Below the pieces are notes generated by a model, which was not told the origin of the DNA, did no database searches, and worked only from the letters and a program-made list of their open reading frames with translations. 64,000 bases of DNA from Shewanella marinintestina (GTDB lineage: Bacteria; Pseudomonadota; Gammaproteobacteria; Enterobacterales; Shewanellaceae), in assembly GCF_023283845.1 (NCBI RefSeq), contig NZ_JAKILC010000002.1:286848-350847 (forward strand), read 5' to 3'. Positions 57,095-64,000 of this stretch are shown piece after piece. Every line of letters begins with the position of its first letter. The stretch's first letter is position 1. The translations under genes and the position numbers were made by a program.

Positions 57095-57235
57095 TCATAA
57101 TTGCTTAACGTGCAAAACACGTAAAGCATTATTCTGCATCATAGAGCAATATGCTGATGCAATGTACCGATTAATCTTAAGGTTTCCCTTTTGATTTGTC
57201 AGCCATTGCACCGTTTGCTCTAACACGTTAGTTGC

Positions 57236-59227
57236 TTATAGACCGTTAGCGGTTGCAACAACGTTTTCAACAGTAAAGCCGAAGTGCTTCATCAAGTCGC
57301 CGCCTGGAGCAGATTCGCCGAAGGTAGACATACCCACAACAGCGCCACCAAAACCAACATACTTGTGCCAGAAGTCTACGTGAGCCGCTTCAATAGCAAC
57401 ACGCTTAGTCACAGAGCTTGGCAATACAGACTCTTTATAAGCCGCATCTTGCTTGTCGAACTCGTTAGTTGATGGCATAGAAACAACACGTACCTTTTGA
57501 CCTTGCTCAGTTAGTGCTGCAGCAGAATCAAGTGCTAGCTGTACTTCAGAACCCGTAGCAATAAGGATTAGGTCTGGCGTGCCAGCACAATCACTTAGTA
57601 CATAACCACCTTTAGCAACGTTGGCTAACTGCTCAGCAGTACGTGCTTGTGCAGGTAGGTTTTGACGGCTGAAGATTAGCGATGTTGGCGCTGTACGGCG
57701 CTCAATTGCATTCTTCCAAGATACAGCTGTTTCAGCCGCATCACATGGACGCCATACGTTCATGTTTGGCGTCATACGTAGGTTAGCAAGTTGCTCAACT
57801 GGCTGGTGAGTTGGACCATCTTCACCTTGACCGATAGAGTCATGGGTGTAAACGAAGATGTTCTGAATGCCCATCAATGCAGACATACGTACAGCGTTAC
57901 GTGCGTATTCCATGAACATCATGAAAGTTGCGCCGTAGTTGATGAAACCACCGTGTAGAGAAGCACCGTTCATGATGCCGCTCATGCCGAATTCACGTAC
58001 ACCGTAGTAGATGTAGTTACCAGCTGGATCGTCTTGAATACCTTTAGAGCCAGACCAAAGCGTTAGGTTAGAACCGGCAAGATCTGCAGAGCCACCTAGC
58101 ATTTCTGGTAGGATGGCACCAAATGCACCAATCGCATTTTGTGAAGCTTTACGGCTAGCAATGCCTTCAGCTTTATCTTGGCACTCTTGTACGAAAGCTT
58201 GCGCTTTTTCTTCGAAATCTGCTGGTAAGTCACCCGTAATAACACGGCGCTTGTATTCAGCAGCTAATTCTGGGAATGCAGCTTCATAAGCAGCGAACTT
58301 GTCGTTCCAGCTTGCTTCGTTAGCAGCGCCAGACTCTTTAGCATCCCAACCCGCGTAAACGTTTTCTGGGATTTCGAATGCACCGTGGTTCCAACCAAGG
58401 AATTCACGTGCCGCTGCGATTTCAGCGTCACCTAGCGGTGCGCCGTGACAATCGTGGCTACCAGACTTGTTTGGTGAACCAAAACCAATCGTGGTTTTGC
58501 AGCAAATCATTGTTGGCTTGTTAGTGACTGACTTAGCTTCTTCGATAGCCGCGCGGATAGCGTCGCTGTCGTGGCCGTCTACGTTAGCAATGACGTGCCA
58601 GCCATAAGACTCGAAACGCTTAGGCGTATCGTCAGTGAACCAACCTTCTACGTGACCGTCGATAGAGATACCGTTGTCATCCCAGAATGCGATTAGCTTG
58701 CCTAGACCTAACGTGCCCGCTAATGAACATGCTTCGTGAGAGATACCTTCCATCAAACAGCCATCGCCTAGGAAGCAGTATGTGAAGTGATCAACGATGT
58801 CGTGACCTGGCTGGTTAAACTGTGCAGCCAATGTCTTTTCAGCAATTGCCATACCCACAGCGTTACTGATACCAGCGCCTAATGGGCCTGTCGTCGTTTC
58901 AACACCTGGTGTGTAACCGTATTCTGGGTGACCAGGTGTTTTAGAGTGAAGCTGACGGAAGTTTTTCAACTCTTCGATAGGCAGTGCATAACCTGTAAGG
59001 TGCAGCAAAGAGTATATAAGCATAGAGCCATGACCGTTAGAAAGAATAAAGCGGTCACGATCAACCCACTCAGGGTTGTTTGGGTTGTGCTTTAGGAAAT
59101 CATTCCATAGCACTTCAGCAATATCAGCCATCCCCATTGGTGCACCTGGGTGACCTGAATTGGCTTTTTGAACAGCATCCATGGTCAATGCGCGGATTGC
59201 GTTTGCGAGTTCTTTACGAGATGACAT
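57236..59227 (-). CDS. tkt: Transketolase
   Basis: A 663-residue thiamine-diphosphate enzyme of the non-oxidative pentose phosphate pathway. Motifs are [48 protein letters not shown], the ThDP site [20 protein letters not shown] to [10 protein letters not shown], and [21 protein letters not shown] with catalytic Glu/His. It starts a minus-strand group with epd, pgk and fba and lies opposite metK. Confidence 0.95.
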   Translation of the reverse strand: MSSRKELANAIRALTMDAVQKANSGHPGAPMGMADIAEVLWNDFLKHNPNNPEWVDRDRFILSNGHGSMLIYSLLHLTGYALPIEELKNFRQLHSKTPGHPEYGYTPGVETTTGPLGAGISNAVGMAIAEKTLAAQFNQPGHDIVDHFTYCFLGDGCLMEGISHEACSLAGTLGLGKLIAFWDDNGISIDGHVEGWFTDDTPKRFESYGWHVIANVDGHDSDAIRAAIEEAKSVTNKPTMICCKTTIGFGSPNKSGSHDCHGAPLGDAEIAAAREFLGWNHGAFEIPENVYAGWDAKESGAANEASWNDKFAAYEAAFPELAAEYKRRVITGDLPADFEEKAQAFVQECQDKAEGIASRKASQNAIGAFGAILPEMLGGSADLAGSNLTLWSGSKGIQDDPAGNYIYYGVREFGMSGIMNGASLHGGFINYGATFMMFMEYARNAVRMSALMGIQNIFVYTHDSIGQGEDGPTHQPVEQLANLRMTPNMNVWRPCDAAETAVSWKNAIERRTAPTSLIFSRQNLPAQARTAEQLANVAKGGYVLSDCAGTPDLILIATGSEVQLALDSAAALTEQGQKVRVVSMPSTNEFDKQDAAYKESVLPSSVTKRVAIEAAHVDFWHKYVGFGGAVVGMSTFGESAPGGDLMKHFGFTVENVVATANGL

Positions 59228-59733
59228 GCTCTCTCCTGCTTGGTTTTGAGGTATTGAGGCTTAGATAGAGTGAAAGGCCGCAACTTTGTATTTGCTTTTC
59301 CCTTCACCACAGCAAATTTGGGAGCCATATTTTCGCCTACTAGGCAGTAGGACGCAAATTTAATTCACTTAGAATGAAAAATATTGCCACATTAATCCAA
59401 CTTGAATAAAGCTTACGCAATATATGACGATTAAATAGTAGTGCTAAACCACTATGTACAACCACTTTGATGTGACTATTTTAGGTTTCAAGGTAAATTT
59501 TTATCTTTTTTTTATCAGAACACTGATAAGCGAAGGCTAAAAATTTCTTTAGGTAACAGAGTGATAAGCTGAATCATAAATACTATTCATGATGCACCTA
59601 TAAAATAAATAGCGCGAGTGACCGCACAAAATTTAGCGAAAGGGGTGTTATCGACTCCAATTTACACTAGAATAGCCGTCTAGATGTAGATACTTCTACA
59701 CATTCAAATTGTTTAAAGACGAGATTTTCCATC
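59228..59733. other. Divergent region tkt/metK
   Basis: About 505 bp holding the tkt promoter on the minus strand and the metK promoter and Met boxes on the plus strand. GGCCGCAACTTTG and other near-tkt sequence forms no clear hairpin. No gene was seen. Confidence 0.5.
59674..59705 (+). promoter_or_regulatory. MetJ operator (tandem Met boxes) of metK
   Basis: Consecutive 8-mers AGCCGTCT, AGATGTAG, ATACTTCT and ACACATTC resemble the Met box AGACGTCT; the first and third match at 6 of 8 positions and the others less well. Directly repeated 8-mers with no gap are the form of MetJ operators. They lie 29-60 bp upstream of the metK start. Confidence 0.7.
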
Positions 59734-60888
59734 ATGGCAAAGCACTTGTTCACCTCTGAGTCGGTCTCAGAAGGTCATCCAGATAAAATCGCCGATCAGA
59801 TTTCTGATGCGGTACTAGACGCAATTTTGGAGCAAGATCCAAAAGCTCGTGTAGCATGCGAAACTTATGTCAAAACTGGCATGGTTATGGTTGGCGGCGA
59901 AGTTACTACTTCTGCTTGGGTTGATATCGAAGAGATCACCCGTAAGACTGTACGTGACATCGGCTACACTCACTCAGATATGGGTTTTGATGCTGACTCT
60001 TGCGCCATCCTCAACGTGATTGGTAAGCAGTCTCCAGACATCAACCAAGGTGTTGACCGTGCTGACCCTAAAGAGCAAGGCGCTGGTGACCAAGGTCTGA
60101 TGTTTGGTTATGCCAACAACGAAACCGACGTATTCATGCCTGCCCCTATCACTTACTCGCACAAGCTAGTAAAGCGTCAGTCAGAAGTACGTAAAGACAA
60201 GACTTTGCCTTGGTTACGTCCAGATGCGAAAAGTCAGGTGACTTTTGCTTATAACAGTGACGGTAGCGTTGCTGGTATCGATGCAGTTGTTCTATCTACG
60301 CAGCACAGCGAAGATGTAACACAAGCAGACCTAATTGAAGGTGTAATGGAAACCATCATCAAGCCAGTATTACCGGCTAAGTGGTTATCTAAAGACACTA
60401 AATACTTCATCAACCCAACTGGCCGTTTTGTTATCGGTGGTCCAGTAGGTGATTGTGGTCTAACTGGTCGTAAGATCATCGTTGATACATACGGTGGTAT
60501 GGCTCGTCACGGTGGTGGTGCTTTCTCTGGTAAAGATCCATCAAAAGTTGACCGTAGTGCAGCATACGCAGCACGTTACGTTGCTAAAAACATCGTTGCA
60601 GCTGGCCTAGCTGACCGTTGTGAAATCCAAGTGTCTTACGCAATTGGTGTTGCAGAGCCAACATCAATCAGCATCGAAACTTTCGGTACTGCTAAAGTTG
60701 CTGAAGAGTTACTAATCGATCTAGTACGTCGTCACTTCGACCTACGCCCATATGGTCTAACAGAAATGTTGAACCTAGCTCGTCCAATCTACCAAGCGAC
60801 TGCAGCATACGGTCACTTTGGTCGTAACGAGTTCCCATGGGAAGCAACAGACAAAGTTGACGCACTACGCGCTGACGCAGGTCTGTAA
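59734..60888 (+). CDS. metK: S-adenosylmethionine synthetase
   Basis: A 384-residue enzyme that makes S-adenosylmethionine from methionine and ATP. Motifs are [68 protein letters not shown] and [19 protein letters not shown]. The length is normal. Met boxes upstream predict MetJ/SAM repression. A strong terminator follows. Confidence 0.97.
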   Translation: MAKHLFTSESVSEGHPDKIADQISDAVLDAILEQDPKARVACETYVKTGMVMVGGEVTTSAWVDIEEITRKTVRDIGYTHSDMGFDADSCAILNVIGKQSPDINQGVDRADPKEQGAGDQGLMFGYANNETDVFMPAPITYSHKLVKRQSEVRKDKTLPWLRPDAKSQVTFAYNSDGSVAGIDAVVLSTQHSEDVTQADLIEGVMETIIKPVLPAKWLSKDTKYFINPTGRFVIGGPVGDCGLTGRKIIVDTYGGMARHGGGAFSGKDPSKVDRSAAYAARYVAKNIVAAGLADRCEIQVSYAIGVAEPTSISIETFGTAKVAEELLIDLVRRHFDLRPYGLTEMLNLARPIYQATAAYGHFGRNEFPWEATDKVDALRADAGL

Positions 60889-60927
60889 TCGTTATCGATT
60901 AATTCGGCGTTGCTGGTTCAACGCCAT

Positions 60928-60954
60928 GAAAAACCGCCACTTGGCGGTTTTTTT
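60928..60954 (+). terminator. Intrinsic terminator after metK
   Basis: AAAACCGCCA-CT-TGGCGGTTTT followed by TTT. Confidence 0.88.
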
Positions 60955-61032
60955 ATGTCTGGAACACTTATGCCGTTTTACCATGGATGATTTCTAGCTT
61001 GGTTAGATATATGGAACCAAGTAAGTAACTTT

Positions 61033-61245
61033 ATCTATTGTGGTTCCAATTGCCTGCGGCAAGCGTATGTGCAGATACTGCTTAGGCTCGCTACAAGCAC
61101 GTCCCTGTGAGCTCAACGAAAACATCCCTGTTTTCGATGGCCTAATCCGCATCTACACTAGGTTTCAGACGCAACCATTTCGCTCCTTAGTACTGATTAA
61201 GAATAATTCGATTATTCCAGTCATCTACAACTAGCTGTAACTCCA
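61033..61245 (-). repeat. Hairpin-rich intergenic repeat, family 2
   Basis: A noncoding block between metK and the GNAT gene, filling most of 60955-61295. Stem-loops on the minus strand: CGAAAACA-GGGA-TGTTTTCG (61117-61136), CAC-AGGGAC-GTG (61098-61109), GAATAAT-CGA-ATTATTC and TTGCC-GCA-GGCAA. I recall near-identical blocks between genes in other Shewanella genomes. The open frame at 61040-61234 is a by-product. Confidence 0.65.
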
Positions 61246-61295
61246 CTTTGGTGCGACAATTTTGCTTTGAAGACTAAACCAAAACCATTTTGTTT

Positions 61296-61805
61296 ATGAC
61301 AACTGCAATGAATACAAAGCTGCAATTAACTTGGTTAGCGCCTGATGAGCGTATCGAGGTGAAGAAGTTCTATCGCCAGCATATGCCCTATGCACGCTTG
61401 TTACAGAAAGAGTCTGTCTGCGTGTTAACGCAAACTGCTCCTAACCTTGATAGCTCTGGCGAAATAGATAGTGTTGCCGAAATCACTTCCTCTAAAACTA
61501 TTTGCTCCAAAATAATAGCTAGTGCGCGTATTCGACCTATTGGTCAGTTAGCTATTTTAACCGGCATGTTGGTGCATCCCGATTTTCGCGGCCAAGGTAT
61601 GGGGCATCAGTTGATGGATGAACTGTCATCCGTTATCAATGATGGCAAAACCTATATTTTTGCCTTAGCCCATTTAGAAGGGTTTTATGCACAACATGGG
61701 TTTAGCGCTGTGTCATCAGCGCCGAATGATATCGAGCAGTTGTTTCTCAAGTATCAGGATTCTGATAAGGAATTGGTGTTAATGGGATTGAGTCCCACTG
61801 TCTAG
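61296..61805 (+). CDS. GNAT-family N-acetyltransferase
   Basis: A protein of about 169 residues with a GNAT core: the beta4-alpha3 acetyl-CoA loop is in LTGMLVHPDFRGQGMGHQLMDEL (R/Q-G-X-G form), followed by a strand IFALAHLEGFYAQHGF typical of the C-terminal part. The acceptor is unknown. The start could be ATG 61296 or 61308; neither has a strong ribosome site. It lies between two repeat blocks. Confidence 0.75.
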   Translation: MTTAMNTKLQLTWLAPDERIEVKKFYRQHMPYARLLQKESVCVLTQTAPNLDSSGEIDSVAEITSSKTICSKIIASARIRPIGQLAILTGMLVHPDFRGQGMGHQLMDELSSVINDGKTYIFALAHLEGFYAQHGFSAVSSAPNDIEQLFLKYQDSDKELVLMGLSPTV

Positions 61806-61833
61806 TGGGGCTGAGGCCTTACGGCCTAATTTC

Positions 61834-62136
61834 AAGTTAGACTACGTCTAACAACTAGCTCAATCAAGCTCTGCTTGATAAAGATCGTGAGCTTCCAGCT
61901 CACACTCGGGCAAGAGGGAAACAACAGCTTTCCCCTCTTGCATCTCCCCAGCCGCCCCGACGGAGTTACATGCATTAGATACGGGCCTCGTACTTATTCG
62001 AAATAACCTAACGCTTCCGATGGGACATCCTGTCCCGCGAAAGCTATGCCCACATCCGTGTGGGCATCACGATTATTTCTTCAACGTACTTCGGCAACTC
62101 CGATGGGGATTAGGTGTTTTCTGTAAGTTTTCGTTA
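61834..62136 (-). repeat. Hairpin-array repeat, family 1, copy B (inverted)
   Basis: The inverse orientation of copy A. In its own direction it reads CAGAAAACACC, CCCCATCGGAGTTGCCGAAG, then GCCCACA-CGGA-TGTGGGC (62048-62065), GGGACA-GGA-TGTCCC (62022-62036), AGGGGAAA...TTTCCCTC, GTGAGC-TGGA-AGCTCAC, TCAAGC-AGA-GCTTGA and GTTAGAC-GTA-GTCTAAC (61836-61852). The last two hairpins are in the opposite order from copy A. With an AT-rich leader it fills 61806-62359. Confidence 0.85.
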
Positions 62137-62359
62137 CTCACTTTTTGCTTTATTGGTATTACTTCGAGCCAACATCAATAGCAATGCTCACTTTTCGGCC
62201 TTTTGCTCGTTTATCGTGTACGACTCTGATAGAGTGCTTATTAATCAATAACTTTACTTTAAGCCAGCTTAAATAATAGGCTTTTTAAATGTGCATGCTC
62301 ACTTTGCCAAATATACACGCATGTGCACTATAAAATAGTTAGCACTACAAGGATATGTA

Positions 62360-62605
62360 ATGAAATATGGCCTCATCACCAATCTAGCTTTTTTTGCAGC
62401 CGTGACTCTAACTGGATGCACTGCAACATCAACCTCAAAGTTTGCTGAAGTAGAAAAAGGGACATCGGACTTTTGTTCAAAATTTAATGGAGTGAATAAA
62501 ATGGGTAAGGAAATTAAAGTCACAAATTACACCATTAAAGTAAAAGAAATGGATAGCGCTGGTAATAAAATAGAAAACAATAAAACAGTAACTTGCGACG
62601 CATAG
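62360..62605 (+). CDS. Small lipoprotein, unknown, in an integron-type cassette
   Basis: An 81-residue lipoprotein with lipobox VTLTGC near residue 20. The mature part is polar with Lys-rich strands and a second Cys pair (DFCSKF; VTCDA). AAGGAT precedes the ATG. The stop is 6 bp before an attC-type site, which is the layout of an integron gene cassette. No homologue recognised. Confidence 0.65.
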   Translation: MKYGLITNLAFFAAVTLTGCTATSTSKFAEVEKGTSDFCSKFNGVNKMGKEIKVTNYTIKVKEMDSAGNKIENNKTVTCDA

Positions 62606-62610
62606 TACTG

Positions 62611-62705
62611 CTAACAAGCCATTAAAACGGACTTTTAACAGTTGGCTGTTTTCACTCTGTCCAAAAATTTTAGCCTATAAATAAAAGCCGCTTAATGGAC
62701 GTTAA
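62611..62705 (+). other. attC recombination site (integron cassette, VCR-like)
   Basis: It begins CTAACAAGCCATTAA and ends CTTAATGGACGTTAAC, so the outer arms are imperfect inverted repeats (TAACAA-GCCATTAA against TTAATGG-ACGTTA). The inner GGAC (62629) and GTCC (62659) arms flank a region like the Vibrio cholerae repeat (GGACTGTCAACG...CAGTCC). The final GTTAAC gives the G-TTA cleavage point at 62701. The length of about 95 bp is within the normal range. No integrase gene is in the window. Confidence 0.75.
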
Positions 62706-62755
62706 CTCGCTTCGCGTTTGCCAAACATTTAGTTTTAATTAAGGAAGAATAAAAT

Positions 62756-63271
62756 ATGAATAGTATTAAGTGGTTTAAAAACCCAGAGATGATTGTTGCT
62801 CTATCAGCTCTTCTTCTCGGGCTAGTCACCGCTTTTACTTCAATTTATTCAGCATATATTGATCGAGAATATTCCAGAGCATCTGTTTGGCCAAGACTAG
62901 AAATATTTAGAAGCTTTAACAGCGATTCATTTAGTTACGGTGTAAGTAATAATGGTACTGGCCCTGCTTTGATAAAATATGCAAAAGTTAAAGATGGGCC
63001 TAAATATATAAAAACATGGAAGGACATAAAACCATTCCATGCTATTACTCAATCACATATTAGTAATCGCACGTTATCACCTCAAAACAGTATTACTCCA
63101 CTTTTATACAAAGGAGATAATGCAAAAGCGCTTGTAAGAGCAGATGATTCAATAAGTATAGAACTTTGTTATTGCTCCATTTACGAAGAATGCTGGGTAA
63201 TTGATAGGAGTAACCGCCCTACACCTGTAGAAGCTTGCTCTATCGACGACGAACAAATGTTCTTGGAATAA
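62756..63271 (+). CDS. Membrane-anchored protein of unknown function, accessory
   Basis: A 171-residue protein with one transmembrane helix near the N-terminus (about 11-30, IVALSALLLGLVTAFTSIYS) followed by a soluble, beta-rich part (ASVWPRLEIFRSF; YGVSNNGTGPALIKYAKVKDGP) with several Cys near the end (ELCYCSIYEECWVI). AAGGAAG precedes the ATG. It starts 51 bp after the attC, where the next cassette would begin, but no second attC follows it. No family recognised. Confidence 0.6.
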   Translation: MNSIKWFKNPEMIVALSALLLGLVTAFTSIYSAYIDREYSRASVWPRLEIFRSFNSDSFSYGVSNNGTGPALIKYAKVKDGPKYIKTWKDIKPFHAITQSHISNRTLSPQNSITPLLYKGDNAKALVRADDSISIELCYCSIYEECWVIDRSNRPTPVEACSIDDEQMFLE

Positions 63272-63356
63272 ACAACCAGCTAATAAGTAAATTAACCAGG
63301 TCAAATAATGGAGGCAGAGGAAGCTTTTCACAAAACTACCAGAGCACGCTAGTTCC

Positions 63357-63603
63357 CTATCGGAGTTACCGAAGTGCAGAGACGAAAATGCCGTAGAATC
63401 ATCATGGATGATGGTTCTGGCTCGGGAGGCATGGATGTCCCATCTGAGCCGTTAGGCGATTTTTATTGGAGCATGAGGGAGCACAACTTCATAGCGGCGG
63501 CTCGGACTCTTTTTAAAAGAAATGGTCAAGAGGGGGAAGCTGTTGTCCCCCTTTTACCCGAGTGTGAGCTGGAAGCTCACGACCTTTATCAAACGAAGTT
63601 TGA
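63357..63603 (+). repeat. Hairpin-array repeat, family 1, copy C
   Basis: Same orientation as copy A, but more diverged. It has CTATCGGAGTTACCGAAG, AATCATC-ATGGAT-GATGGTT (63397-63416), a GGGA...TCCC hairpin with CATGGATG (63424-), AGAGGGGGAAGCTGTTGTCCCCCTT, GTGAGC-TGGA-AGCTCAC, and TCAAAC-GAA-GTTTGA (63589-63603). An 83-codon frame inside it (63374-63625) is a by-product. It fills most of 63272-63666. Confidence 0.8.
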
Positions 63604-63666
63604 TTACCCGCTAGTGAATAGGTAGGCTTAGACTAAGTTTTCAAAAATCTCACGGAGGAGTCAAAA

Positions 63667-63852
63667 TTGAAACTCAACAATAAACTCAGCCGCGCACAAT
63701 TCTGCGGTTTGACTCTATGTCTAGGGGCTTCACTTGGAATGAGTATTACCATTGTAGGCTCATCACCCTTCATAGGATTAATGCTTGCTGCAATCAGCAT
63801 TGGCGTTTTCCTAATGATAATCTCTGGCAAGTGGATAAAAGAAGCAAAGTAA
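63667..63852 (+). CDS. Small two-helix membrane protein, unknown
   Basis: A 61-residue protein with two transmembrane segments (about 11-30 and 34-54, GLTLCLGASLGMSITIV and GLMLAAISIGVFLMIIS) and basic ends. The start is TTG at 63667, supported by a near-perfect GGAGGAG 6 bases upstream. Family unknown. It lies between repeat copy C and a probable IS end. Confidence 0.6.
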   Translation: MKLNNKLSRAQFCGLTLCLGASLGMSITIVGSSPFIGLMLAAISIGVFLMIISGKWIKEAK

Positions 63853-63908
63853 ATGGTCTAGCTCTGCGTTTAGAACAGACATTGCTCACTATTGTGGCTT
63901 AATAAACC

Positions 63909-64000
63909 TGTACACCAATATGAGGTAAACTCTCCTTAATATGGAACGGTGTAAAAGTAATGAAGACTCAACCAACTTACTCAACAGAATTTAAGATTGA
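63909..64000 (+). mobile_element. Probable left end of an IS3-family insertion sequence
   Basis: TGTACACC at 63909 could be the terminal TG of an IS3-type inverted repeat, followed about 50 bp later by a transposase-like frame. The right end is outside the window. Confidence 0.4.
63960..64000 (+). CDS. Transposase OrfA, N-terminal fragment (runs off window)
   Basis: From ATG 63960 the reading is MKTQPTYSTEFKI before the edge. Starts of the form MK-x-x-x-YSxEFK are typical of IS3-family OrfA proteins, whose helix-turn-helix begins there. Thirteen residues allow only a tentative call. Confidence 0.45.
   Translation, partial: MKTQPTYSTEFKI

Noticed and set aside
61040..61234. 64-codon open frame
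   Set aside because: It lies inside repeat family 2; no ribosome-binding site or protein-like composition.
62291..62328. GTGCATGC...GCATGTGCAC as a second attC
   Set aside because: It lacks the outer TAAC/GTTA arms in the right register; only an ordinary imperfect hairpin before the cassette gene.
63374..63625. 83-codon open frame
   Set aside because: It lies wholly inside hairpin repeat copy C and is interrupted in copies A and B; its residues simply spell the hairpins.

Overview
The window is a stretch of gammaproteobacterial chromosome, almost certainly from a marine Shewanella. The evidence is gene content and order: a pentahaem NrfA nitrite reductase divergent from a narQ-narP pair; metK, then tkt-epd-pgk-fba; recJ-dsbC-xerD; fkpA opposite slyX; a GbpA chitin-binding protein behind a c-di-GMP riboswitch; and several families of intergenic hairpin-rich repeats. 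Most of the window is ordinary core genome. No rRNA, tRNA, CRISPR array or prophage was seen.

Layout. 1-4.8 kb: the first codons of aroG (minus, running off the edge), a TPR lipoprotein, a small secreted protein, amtB-glnK with an NtrC site and a sigma-54-like promoter, and an isochorismatase-family hydrolase. 4.9-9.0 kb: nrfA, divergent from narQ and narP, with a NarP-type 7-2-7 operator between them. 9.0-17.4 kb: a MITE-like palindrome, yacL, fkpA/slyX, a COG3014-like lipoprotein next to lpoB, a secreted M1 aminopeptidase and a phosphoribosyltransferase. 17.8-24.6 kb: a Tat-exported PhoD-type phosphatase, a MORN-repeat lipoprotein, an EEP-fold hydrolase, a YedI-like membrane protein, rpiA and rarD. 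24.9-28.6 kb: the c-di-GMP riboswitch, gbpA, a small secreted protein, a NUDIX hydrolase and a DUF4823-like lipoprotein. 28.8-33.2 kb: a hairpin repeat, then an apparent cysteine uptake and degradation module (HAAAP-family permease, CyuA-type desulfidase, divergent Lrp-type regulator). 33.3-41.3 kb: recJ, dsbC, xerD, brnQ, trmN6 and srmB. 41.4-49.1 kb: an RND efflux pair, a radical SAM protein and a large PAS sensor with a ruined GGDEF domain. 49.2-53.2 kb: an unknown membrane protein, an overlapping membrane-regulator/partner pair of the ToxR-ToxS type, and a YdiY-like outer-membrane protein. 53.4-60.9 kb: fba, pgk, epd, tkt (minus) and metK (plus) with a Met-box operator. 61.0-64.0 kb: an accessory tail with repeats, a GNAT protein, small unknown genes, one integron-type attC site, and what looks like the left end of an IS3-family element.

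How the parts fit. Several loci carry visible control logic: nitrogen status (NtrC/sigma-54) for amtB-glnK, nitrate/nitrite (NarQ-NarP) for nrfA, c-di-GMP for gbpA, methionine (MetJ) for metK, and possibly CRP/FNR plus an Lrp-type protein for the cysteine module. The signals most worth a second look are the dispersed hairpin arrays, whose stems change sequence but keep pairing and whose loops repeatedly show a GGA motif like CsrA targets; the solitary attC with its small genes; and the ToxR/ToxS-like pair.
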